Positions 55,201 to 64,000 of a stretch of 64,000 bases of DNA are shown here, piece by piece. Each line of letters begins with the position of its first letter. The first letter of the stretch is position 1. Source of the DNA: Trifolium pratense (taxonomy: Eukaryota; Streptophyta; Magnoliopsida; Fabales; Fabaceae). The notes under the pieces were generated by a model. The model saw only the letters and a list, made by a program, of their open reading frames with translations. It did not search any database and had not been told where the DNA came from. Where the stretch lies: NCBI RefSeq assembly GCF_020283565.1, contig NC_060059.1:16114933-16178932 (forward strand), read 5' to 3'. The position numbers and the translations under genes are program-made.

Positions 55201-58145
55201 CAAATATTGCTTATCAAAAAAAAAAAAAAAAAAAAAGTGAATATATGCATTTATAGGAAAAAAATAATATGCCTACTTGACAAAAAAAATGTTAGAAAAC
55301 ACTGACACACATCAACACACAATCGACTAGTAGTTATTTATTTATTTATTTATTTATGACATAGCAATTTTAATATGTTTTTACTTCATATTTTTTCAGA
55401 TGATTGTTGGGCCGAGCTCAATCGAGACTCAGAGGTGATTAATGTTTAAAATTAATTTAGATATGCATATTTTTGTTCTGTTAGTAAATTAACAGTTTCC
55501 CCTCCTCTTATAATGAAAATATGTATGTCTTTCTTGTTTGCTTTGTTTTTGTATTTTATATATTACTACAAGAATAGTAATTTAATAAAAATTGTATAGA
55601 TTATATTATAATATATGCTTCAAAGGTTCTGATTAATTGAAAATGACCTTAGGGAAATATGGTTCCAAATGCTGCAACATTTCCTTCAGGAATGAAGGCT
55701 CTAGCTGATTATGTTCACAGCAAAGGCCTAAAGTTAGGGATCTACTCAGATGCTGGGTAACAAAACAATTGTTAATTAATCTTTTTACTCAAGTTAATTA
55801 ATAAGTACATGATTATCAAGCATTTATAATTGATCACTTGCAATTTTTATGCAGAACTCTAACTTGTAGTAAACGTATGCCTGGATCACTAGGACATGAA
55901 CAACAAGATGCTAAAACATTTGCTTCTTGGGTATTATGATCTATATATATTCATTACATTATTTGGAAGTTATTTTTCATTTTTGTCAAAATTATATTCA
56001 ATGTATAATTTTAATTTTTTTAACAAATATCTGATTTTTGTTGTTATTGAGAAAAACAATAATGATCTGATTTAATATTTTTTTTAGGGGATTGACTATT
56101 TGAAGTATGATAATTGTGAAAACAACGGTATAAGCGTTAAAGAAAGGTATTTAACCAACGAGATTAATTGTTATATATTGACTGTGTAAAATATTTTTAC
56201 ACATGCATGCAATCAAATCATACCCTAATGCCACTTTTACATGTTACTTCCTAAAATTTCTTAACAAAAATCTATTTAGCGTGATTTGATTGGATGTATG
56301 TGTAAAAGAAATTTACGCTATCAATGTATATAAATTAAATCCTTAATTCCCTTGGATGTAAATAGGGTTTACATGCTTAAAAGTTTTATAAGCAACAAGT
56401 AATTCTTATATAATTTCATACATTTTGTCAAATAGGTATCCACCAATGAGTGAAGCCTTACTAAAATCTGGAAGGCAGATCTTCTTATCTATGTGTGAAT
56501 GGTTAGTTGAAATGATGATGATGATGATGTTTCTCATACATATATTATTATTTTTATTATTATTATTATTATTCCATTTTTTTAATTTCCCTTTAAATGC
56601 TTTTGTGAAACATAGGGGATGGGAAGATCCAGCAACATGGGCAAAAAGTGTGGGAAATAGTTGGAGAACAACGGGAGATATTGAAGATAATTGGAATAGG
56701 TAAGAAAAGAGTAAATGAGAACTCATATTCATATATTTTACAATGTCATTCATTTTTAATATTTATTTGTCTTGTTTGGTTACTTTTTTTCATTTTCTAA
56801 ATTGTGATCAAATGACTTTATTCCCTCCCTAGCATGACTTCAATAGCAGATTCAAATGATAGATGGGCATCATATGCTGGACCTGGAGGATGGAATGGTA
56901 ATTAATTACACTAGCTAGTTGCACAATTAATTGTTATGTGTAATTTTAACAATCGAAAGTAGTGGACGGATATGGATTTGGCTGTTGTACTCACAACATG
57001 CAGTTACACGCAGTTTCCAGTTAGAGTCATTGATTAAACATCAACGGTCGTCAGTTATTGATCAGATGACTCATACAAGTAATTGCCTGATGTAGTTACT
57101 GCATCAAATCCTAGTCCAAATATCACATAAATAATGTACAAAATTGGATAATATATATATATTAACTAATTTTTGTATTATTAGATCCCGACATGCTTGA
57201 AGTTGGAAATGGTGGCATGTCTACTGAAGAATATCGTTCTCATTTTAGCATATGGGCTTTAGCTAAGGTATCATGAAATAAAATTTAGATATTTACTTGA
57301 AATCCTTTAAAGATATTGTATTTTGATTTTGAACTCAACTAGTTTTCTTTTGTATTTATCAATAGGCTCCTTTATTGGTTGGTTGTGATATTCGGGCAAT
57401 GGATAGTACCACATATGAACTAATAAGTAACTCAGAAGTTATTGCAGTGAACCAAGGTATAAATGTATGAATGAAAACATAATTCATGACTTTCTAAAAA
57501 AACAAAAACATTGATTTCTTCTATATGTTAATATGTTATAAAACTACCAAATCACCTTTTTTTTTTTCTATTGCAGATAGACTAGGAGTTCAAGGAAAGA
57601 AAGTGAAAAGTAATAATGATTTGGAGGTAATTTCCTGATTTTGTTTTTGTCAAATAGTCTAGTGGCTAGAAAATCCACCTTAAAAGAAACGATTACTTAA
57701 AGTAGTCTAATTTCCTGATTTCCTGATTTTACCATGATAGAGCGAAAATCTATGGAATCGTTTCTGTAATTGAATAACAAAGTAGCATTGGTTTTACCAT
57801 AACAAGATTTTACCATTATTTTGTAGGTGTGGGCAGGCCCTCTTAGTGAAAACAAGGTAGCATTGATTTTATGGAATAGAAGCTCATCAAAGGCAACAGT
57901 GACTGCATCTTGGTGTGATATAGGTCTGAAACCAGAAGCCATCGTTGATGCAAGAGATTTATGGGAGGTAAGATATATACATAATTGACCTTATATTGTT
58001 CTTAGATGATATATATTTCTACAATTTTAATAATTTCTAATTATAAATTATGCAGCATTCAACACAACCATCAATTTCATCACAAATCTCAGCCGAGTTA
58101 GATTCACATGCTTGTAAAATGTATATTCTAACTCCCACGAGCTAG
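52213..58145 (+). CDS. AGAL: Alpha-galactosidase, glycoside hydrolase family 27, 15 exons
   Basis: Exons: 52213-52370, 53055-53113, 53230-53286, 55400-55434, 55653-55756, 55855-55930, 56088-56146, 56436-56501, 56616-56699, 56833-56897, 57185-57267, 57366-57456, 57577-57626, 57827-57967, 58056-58145; 1218 nt, 405 residues, all GT-AG. A signal peptide (about 1-25, [18 protein letters not shown]) sends it to the wall or vacuole. The barrel domain starts [18 protein letters not shown], with DDCW at 92-95, the nucleophile Asp171 in YLKYDNCEN, and the acid/base Asp226 in [25 protein letters not shown] and a C-terminal beta domain follow. It would remove terminal alpha-1,6-galactose from raffinose-family sugars and galactomannans. 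Intron 3 contains an L1. No damage was seen. Confidence 0.92.
53410..53590 (-). mobile_element. SINE copy in alpha-galactosidase intron 3
   Basis: On the minus strand the head CCAAGTGGTAAGGGTCTTG (A-box-like) and GTCAAGGTTCGATTTCTGG (B-box) have tRNA spacing. The body ends CAACGAAGATTAATCATTGC. Partial copies lie at 7670 and 49897. Confidence 0.65.
53684..54916 (+). pseudogene. L1 ORF1, 5'-truncated, open for 410 codons
   Basis: The first residues ([21 protein letters not shown]) correspond to the part just after the DUF4283-type domain in plant L1 ORF1 proteins, so the present ATG is not the original start. Then come an acidic stretch (about 35-75: [22 protein letters not shown]), a low-complexity Ser/Asn/Lys-rich middle and a basic C-terminus. 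No zinc knuckle remains. It ends TGA, overlapping the ORF2 start in ATGA. No full-length protein is likely in an intron setting. Confidence 0.7.
54913..55145 (+). pseudogene. L1 ORF2 remnant: endonuclease start fused to zf-RVT end
   Basis: [20 protein letters not shown] is the typical beginning of the L1 endonuclease (usually W-N-x-R-G-L-G). After about 25 codons the sequence switches frame and joins [18 protein letters not shown], the zinc-binding C-terminal region that follows reverse transcriptase. The whole reverse transcriptase is missing. Confidence 0.78.
55330..55357. repeat. (TTTA)n microsatellite
   Basis: About six TTTA units in alpha-galactosidase intron 3. Confidence 0.8.
56514..56576. 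repeat. (ATG)n and (ATT)n microsatellites
   Basis: Adjacent GAT/ATG and TTA trinucleotide runs inside intron 8 of the alpha-galactosidase gene. Confidence 0.8.
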
Positions 58146-58240
58146 TTTCAAGTGGAAGAGAATTGAAGATATAGTTCAATCAAATCTATGTTCAATAAGA
58201 TGTACTAGAATAAATTCATATATATGTTGGATTAATGTTT

Positions 58241-58924
58241 CTATTTGCATTTGTAATTTTGAAGCATCGAGGCTTGCTTGATATCATGGCAATATGTATT
58301 TGCCATGATCTTGGCCCTTGATTTCTTCTCACTTGCATTCTTGTAGGGTGTGGATCTACCCTGTCTATCCTCGTCATAAAGTCGGCTCTTATTCACCAAA
58401 ATAGAAAATTGGCGAATCTCTTGGAATTCAATGAATTGCTTAATCTTCGATTGCAATCCGCTCTCAAACTTAAAGCACTTCGACCCTTCAGCTCCTACAT
58501 CATTGTAGTGTGGGCAAAATCTAGACAGCTCTTCAAACTTAGCTGCATAGTCAGCTACAGACATACTCCCTTGCTTGAGTTCCAAAAATTAAATCTCCTT
58601 TTCGTTGCAAATATCAACAGGGAAATACTTTCCCAAAAACACCTCCTTAAAACTTTCCCAAGTAATTAGAGTTCCTACACCCTATAGCCTCTGAAGTGTG
58701 ATTCTCCACCTCTTCCGCCAACATGTGAGTGGCCAACATAACCTTTCTCTGCATTGGTACATGTCATTGCCCTGAAAATCCTTTCAACACCTTGCAGCCA
58801 TATTATGTACCAAACAATCCGCAAGTATCAGGAGTGTCAACACACATGTCGCCTACACGGGTAATAAGACACAAAACATGACACTTGGTCCAAAATGGAC
58901 CAACCTTGCTCCGATGCCAACTAT
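58241..58924 (-). pseudogene. Ty3/gypsy gag remnant
   Basis: Minus strand: ELKQGSMSVADYAAKFEELSRFCPHYN and KCFKFESGLQSKIKQFI are typical gag pieces. Further 5' the frame is broken (WQGVERIFRAMTCTN, FLGKYFPVDICNEKEI with stops). The primer-binding-like TTGGCATCGGAGCAAGG lies at about 58906-58922. Pol is absent. It starts about 100 bp after the alpha-galactosidase stop codon, in opposite orientation. Confidence 0.8.
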
Positions 58925-60120
58925 GTAACACCCTATTCCTGATAACAACATACGATGCTAATATGTTTAATTTAAAATACATACAACTAGGGTGTCACAT
59001 TTAAATCAACTAATATACATGACATGAAAGCATCTAAGAAATTCAACAGCAACAAAATATTAATTTAAACAATATTTAACTCAAATGTTATCATCAAAAC
59101 AAGTTCATGTCATGTAATCTAAAATATTCATAGATCATACATCCCCAAATCATCATGTCACATACATAAATATAAGGTCTAAGAGTACACCCAACCTGAT
59201 GTTACAAGTATCAGAGTGTCTCTTAAAATACACATCATAGCTAAAAAGAAAATTAATAAACAAAAATGGAAGACAGTTCCATCACCAACAGCTTAAGACT
59301 CACCAAGAGACCGATCCTCAATCTGCGGATATGAACTCCCAAGAATTTAGACACAAAATAGAGTAGGTTTATGATTACAATTAAACACAATAATCAAAGG
59401 TATTAATCGCACACACAATTAATCACTTCACTCAACAATATATTTCCTTGTCTAAGAGATTAGGTAGTTTCATATTAACTAACTCTAACTTCGCTCAACT
59501 ACACTCTCCACCATCTACTAATACTTTGGTTATTTATCACTAATCCGTTTTAATTGGAAAACATCATATTCTTAGTTAATTACTAAGTTTATTAAGAAAA
59601 GAATTATTTGAAAACTCATCAATTAACCATGAAAAATAATCACCTGTTTCTGATAACTTGCATCGGTTCAACCCTAGGATATGCACCGGTTCAAGTTTCC
59701 CAGATACAGCTTGTATCGGTGCAAGAATATAGTTATGCACCAGTTCAAGTTTTTTTTTTTCTTTTTCTGATTTTCAAAGTGAGTTCATGCATCGGTTCAA
59801 GATTGGTTTGCATCGGTTCAAAGTTTATCAGGTAGGATCTTGCACCGGTTCAACCTAGACATGAGCTGGCTCAAAATACTAATTGGATTTCTCTCAGGTG
59901 GGCCCATGCACCGGTTCATGCCATGCATATATCGGTTCATGATTTCTGCAAATCATGTATCGGTTCAAAACCACTTCATGAAAATCAACAACAAAACAAC
60001 ACAACATAAGCATAGATTTTTACATGTAAGCTCATTCATTACAAGAACATGATCATGTTTTATATGAATTGAAAATAAACAAGAAATCATAAATTAATAA
60101 CTCTAAGGGATTAGCAACAA
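58925..60120 (-). mobile_element. Probable LTR of the gypsy remnant
   Basis: TGTAACACCCTATTCCTG at 58925 is, in reverse, a plausible LTR end (GGGTGTTACA) next to the primer-binding site. The region includes a cluster of TGCACCGGTTCA motifs at 59655-59960. The far end of the LTR was not located. Confidence 0.5.
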
Positions 60121-60819
60121 AGAAATCACAAATCACGCCTTTTTGGTCCCTCCTTCATATTTTTGAATTTTAAAATGATGATATATTATATTTAAATCGA
60201 ATTTTTAGGGATCTTAAGTGGTGATAATTTCGTATAGGATACATTTTTTTTTGAACAAGCTCGTATAGGATACATTATTATTTTTTAGTCCAAAAATATG
60301 AAAAATGGATAAAATTAAAGTGGTTGATTTTAAAATAGGAAAACCAATTTTATGAGTGAACAAAATAGAAGGATCATAAGTAAAAATAAATAAAATAATA
60401 ATAATCTATCTCTTTAAATGTGGTGTTTGATCGGTAAAAGTAAAAAGTAATATGTGAATTTTTCCCAATGATATATCTTTTTTACTTGCAGATAACAAAA
60501 CTTATATGCATTTCTTTAGATGCTGTTTTTCCTGTTCCTCTCACAAAAAGGTAGTTATTTATATTTTTTAATTAAGAAAAGAAAAAGAAAAATGTTTTTA
60601 AATAAAAATAACTTCCCCAAGTATCTAGCACAGTAAAAACTGTGTATATGAAACTATACATAAGTTTGGTCCTTTTTTTTTTAAACCAGCAGAAATGAAT
60701 TTCATTAAAATTAACGGAGAGTCGATAGTAGCACTAGGTGTCCCAGAAAGGTCCTCAACAAATATACCCTTGCAAATAATTAACGTGTTGTGGATAAAAA
60801 TGCAATGTAATATTAGTAA
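60121..60819. other. Gene-free AT-rich stretch
   Basis: No gene is seen. A poly-T run near 60670 followed by AAACCAGCAGAAATGAATTTC may be the reversed end of a retroposon, not resolved further. Confidence 0.35.
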
Positions 60820-61177
60820 GGGAGATTCTATGGTGCAATCCATTTTTTGACTGTTTTGGTGCAGTCCTTTTTTTTTTATCAATAAAATTCAATTTAAATC
60901 TCACATCAGCACAAGTCCATGGTGAGTCCTTCTTTTTAACAAATTTTTATTTATTGCATATGAGTCCCCTATCAAGTAAATGTTCATTTAAAAATTACAA
61001 ACAAAAAAACAAATTTTATTTCAAGTTAAAACAAATCAAATAATATAATATATAATGTTTTTTATTTGACCAAATTAAAAATGAAATTGAAAACCCTAAA
61101 TCCCAAATTCCACCTATTCTTCATCTTCATCTTCATCTTCTTGTTCTCCATAAGAAGGCCATCACAATGGAATTGAA

Positions 61178-63063
61178 AAACCTAGTGTGTTTGGATGGAG
61201 GAATTTTTTGAGGTAAAGTAATGTTTTGAGGGAATTCAAATGATTTGAGGTGAATTCCATTGTTTGGATGATAATTTGAAATTTTTTCAAAATGATGGAA
61301 ATTTATGAAGTATTTTGTTGAAGTTAAATTTAGAGAATTTTAAAATGACACCTAAAACCAAAGAATTTCAAATTCCTTCATCTCTACAAACTTTTAAAAA
61401 TTACTAATCGATCGAAAAACCTAAAATTAGCCGAAAAACCTAAAATCGACGATAAACGCTAAAATTGGCCAAAATCCAAAAATCAACTATAAACCCTAAA
61501 ATCAGTCGAAAAACCAAAAAATCGGCCGAAAAACCTAAAATCGACCGAAAAACCAAAAAAATGGCCGAAAAACCTACAATCGACCCTAAACCCAAAAAAC
61601 TCGGCCGAAAACCTAAAATCGGCCAAAATCCCAAAAATCAACTATAACCCCTAAAATCGACCGAAAACCCAAAAAATATGCCGAAAAACCCAAAGTCAAC
61701 CGTAAACTCCAAAAATTCGGCCGAAAACCGAATATCGGCCAAAATCCTAAAAATCGACGATAAACCAAACAAATCGGCCAGAATCTCAAAAATTAACTAT
61801 AAACCTTAAAATTGGCTGAAAAACCTAAAATCGACCGAAAACTCAAAAAATCGACCGTAAAACTTAAAATCGGCCAAAAACCAAAAAATCGACTATAAAC
61901 CCTAAAATCGGTTGAAAACCCAAAAAATCGGCTGAAAAATCTCAAATCGTCCCTAATCCCAAAAAACTCGGCCGAAAACCTAAAATAGACCAAAAATCCT
62001 AAAATCGGCTATAAACCCCAAAATCGGCCGAAAAACCTAAATCGACCGAAAACCCCAAAATTGACTATAAACCCAGCTTTCGGCCGATTTTAGGGTTTAT
62101 AGTCAATTTTTGGGTTTTCGGTCGATTTTAGGGTTTATAGTCATTTTTTGGGTTTTCTGCCGATTCTAGGTTTTTAGGCCAATAATTTGTGTTTAGGGTC
62201 GATTTTTGGTTTTTCGACTGATTTTTTGGGTTTAGGGTCAATTTTTGGTTTTTGCGACTGATTTTTTTGGGTTTAGGGTCAATTTTTGGTTTTTGCGACT
62301 AATTTTTTGGGTTATCGGCCGATTTTACAGTTTATAGTCGATTTTAGGGTTTTCGGTCTATTTTAAGTTTTACCGTCGATTTTTTGAGTTTTCGGTCGAT
62401 TTTAGGTTTTTCGACCGATTTTAAGGTTTATAGTCAATTTTTGAGATTTTGGCGATTTTTTGGGTTTATCGTCGATTTTTGCCGATTTTAGGTGTTCGGC
62501 TGAGTTTTTTGGAGTTTAGGGTCGACTGTGGGTTTTCCGCTGATTTTTTGGGTTTTTGGCTAATTTTAGGATTTATAGTCGATTTTTGGGATTTTGACTG
62601 AAAACCCAAAAATCGGCCGGTTTTTTGGGTTTAGGATCGATTTTTGGTTTTTCGATTGATTTTTTGTGTTTTCGGCCGATTTTAGAGTTTATAGTCGATT
62701 TTAGGGTTTTTGGTCGATTTTAGGTTTTTCGGATGATTTTTTTGTTTACAGTCGATTTTAGGTTTTGGGCTGATTTTTTGGGTTTTCGGCCGATTTTTCG
62801 AGTTTCAGGTCGATTTTGCGTTTACATTCATTTTAGGTTTTCGGTCGCTTTTTTGGGTTTAGGGTCAATTTTATTAAGATAAATGAAATTAAGTGAAAAG
62901 AATTTAATTACATTACCCAAATAAAGAATCTTACAATTGATGGAATTTCACCACTTTATCCGAACAATGAAATTTGAAAATCAATGAAATTCAATTGAAT
63001 CAATTGAATTGCCTAGTATTTAAAATCCCTTAAATTTCTAGAATCCCTTATCCAAACACACTT
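61178..63063. mobile_element. Nested TIR element filled with minisatellite
   Basis: GTGTGTTTGGATGGAGGAATT at the left and TCCCTTATCCAAACACAC at the right are inverted ends. The outer 200 bp on both sides carry related GGAATTTCA / TGAAATTCC-type sequence. The centre (61421-62875) is wholly repeat array. No coding capacity. Confidence 0.6.
61421..62875. repeat. Large palindromic minisatellite with TTTAGGG-like units
   Basis: The left part (about 61421-62085) is made of degenerate units such as CCTAAAATCGGCCGAAAA and CGACTATAAACC. At about 62085-62090 the orientation flips, and the right part (to about 62875) has the complements TTTTCGGCCGATTTTAGGG and GTTTATAGTCGA. Units are about 20-32 bp. 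Short open frames on either strand are by-products of the repeat. Confidence 0.85.
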
Positions 63064-63280
63064 AAACGACACACACTTGAGTTTCTTATTGAGTTTCTTA
63101 CTGCAACTGGTAGTTTCAAAGAAAGCCTTGAAATCAACACTAAAACGACACACACTTCAACCAGTCGTAACAAGGTTGTTACCCTTTGAAGCTTTCGATG
63201 TTTTAGGATTGCGTTTATTTTCTCTGCTTGAAGGTTAAAACTGAACGACTCCATCATAAAAGTTTTTCTTTTTTTTTAGG

Positions 63281-63494
63281 CTTAATTAGTAAAATGGTCT
63301 CTTAAAGATATTTTTAGTTTCAGATTGGTCCCTTAAAGAAAAAAAGGTCTGAATAGGACCAAACTGATTAATGGATATGTTTTTAAGTGACCTATTCAGA
63401 CCTTTTTTTCTTTAAGGGACCTATTCAGACTTTTTTCTTTAAGGGACCAATGTGAAACCAAAAATGTCTTTAAGGGACCATTTTACTAATTAAG
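63281..63494. mobile_element. Palindromic MITE
   Basis: CTTAATTAGTAAAATGGTCTC at the left pairs with GGACCATTTTACTAATTAAG at the right. Several TTTAAGGGACC and GGTCCCTTAAA blocks inside pair too. About 214 bp. Confidence 0.82.
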
Positions 63495-64000
63495 TTTTTT
63501 TTTATTGTGCTCCGATCTCAACTATGTTACACCTAAGCAACTCCATCATACTCTGCTTGAAGGCCGCGTTTAAAAAAATTTAACGACTCCATCATGCTCT
63601 GCTTGAAGGTTGTGTTTAAAAAAAATTTATATACAGACAACAAATTATATACATAAAACAAATTAAAGCATAAACCATAATTCCCAAAATAAAATCAAAT
63701 TGCGTCTTAATAAATAATTTCACATAAATATAACAAACATTTCAGTTTGTATTTACCTTAGCAACGATCTTTTCAATACGACCACACACAAACTTCTTTT
63801 TCAATATTGCCGTCGAATGGAGTTCCGTTCGCGAAAATGATGATGTTGTTGTTGTGGCTTTGTTGGTGACGAACAAAAGTTTTGATTTTGTGACTTTGTT
63901 GGTTTCAATTTTAGTGACTTCGGGGGTACGCAGGAGCATGAGAGTTTCTGGTTTGATGTAACAGGTAAGCTTTAATTTTAGTGACTTTGATGAACCTAGG

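Larger units (their letters stand above)
53670..55236 (+). mobile_element. 5'-truncated and internally deleted L1 (LINE) in alpha-galactosidase intron 3
   Basis: The body starts within ORF1, carries the remaining ORF1 frame (53684-54916), then the first codons of ORF2, then jumps to the far 3' part of ORF2 and a 3' untranslated region ending in a run of A (about 55216-55236). The 3' end GAATTGTAAGGGTTGAGTACCCC matches the L1 at 29239-29531. A possible target duplication is the A-run plus GTG at both borders, which is too simple to prove. Confidence 0.82.
60820..64000 (-). mobile_element. TIR element related to 40797-41846, reverse orientation, cut by the window end
   Basis: The left end GGGAGATTCTATGGTGCAATCC...GACTGTTTTGGTGCAGTCC equals the right end of the 40797 element in reverse. 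The next block (60900-61130) and a block at 63600-63860 (AACGGAACTCCATTCGACGG-type) also match it in reverse. Between them sit a nested element (61178-63063) and a MITE (63281-63494). Its other end is outside the window. Confidence 0.65.

Noticed and set aside
57697..57942. Minus-strand 81-residue frame in the alpha-galactosidase region
   Set aside because: It overlaps exon 14 on the opposite strand and has no known motif.
61440..61993. Short proteins KPKIDRKTKK and FRSILGFSA on either strand
   Set aside because: They are translations of the minisatellite with no non-repeat support.
63150..63185. GTCGTAACAAGGTT, like the 3' end of 18S rRNA
   Set aside because: The match covers only about 14 bases and neither flank is rRNA; chance or a tiny relic.

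Overview
The window looks like nuclear DNA of a cool-season legume, Medicago/Trifolium-like. Genes have many AT-rich introns, and the DNA is full of nested plant transposable elements. The best protein matches recalled are legume-type, for example a TIP3 seed aquaporin ending in QPLAPEDY. The species is inferred; no database was searched.

Layout: (1) 394-4832, three near-identical 185-bp LTRs and two non-coding internal regions in tandem with an exact 1964-bp period; the array ends precisely inside a duplicated fragment of a gene that lies downstream. (2) 4833-6107, that broken copy of exon 7 and intron 7 of the NOC4 gene. (3) 8964-19200, the intact 14-exon NOC4-like ribosome-biogenesis gene, with telo-box and site II promoter motifs and one GC-AG intron. 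(4) About 20900-29710, a decayed mitochondrial elongation factor G pseudogene split by a deleted copia element, a very young Ty3/gypsy element (one intact 1450-residue gag-pol frame, LTRs with one visible difference) and an L1 tail with 15-bp target duplications. (5) 31834-32586 (minus), an NHL6-like NDR1/HIN1 membrane protein. (6) 33569-36309 (minus), a three-exon UPF0426 plastid protein. (7) 36475-39474, three inverted-repeat elements separated by TA tracts, one carrying an array of eight perfect or near-perfect hairpins. (8) 39797-40680, a broken PIF/Harbinger transposase. (9) 43307-44704, a three-exon TIP3-type aquaporin. (10) 45180-51060, retroelement, MITE and SINE debris. (11) 52213-58145, a 15-exon secreted GH27 alpha-galactosidase whose third intron holds a damaged L1. 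(12) 58241-64000, gypsy gag debris, then an inverted-repeat element related to the one at 40797-41846, carrying a nested element filled with a giant palindromic minisatellite.

The five intact host genes do not form an obvious pathway. TIP3 and alpha-galactosidase could both act in seeds (vacuole water transport; galactosyl-oligosaccharide turnover), but adjacency in a plant genome is weak evidence. Exon boundaries were chosen by reading frame, GT/GC-AG ends and remembered family sequence, without transcript data. No CRISPR array, rRNA or functional tRNA gene was found. The most notable structures are the nested pseudogene, the hairpin array and the inverted minisatellite.
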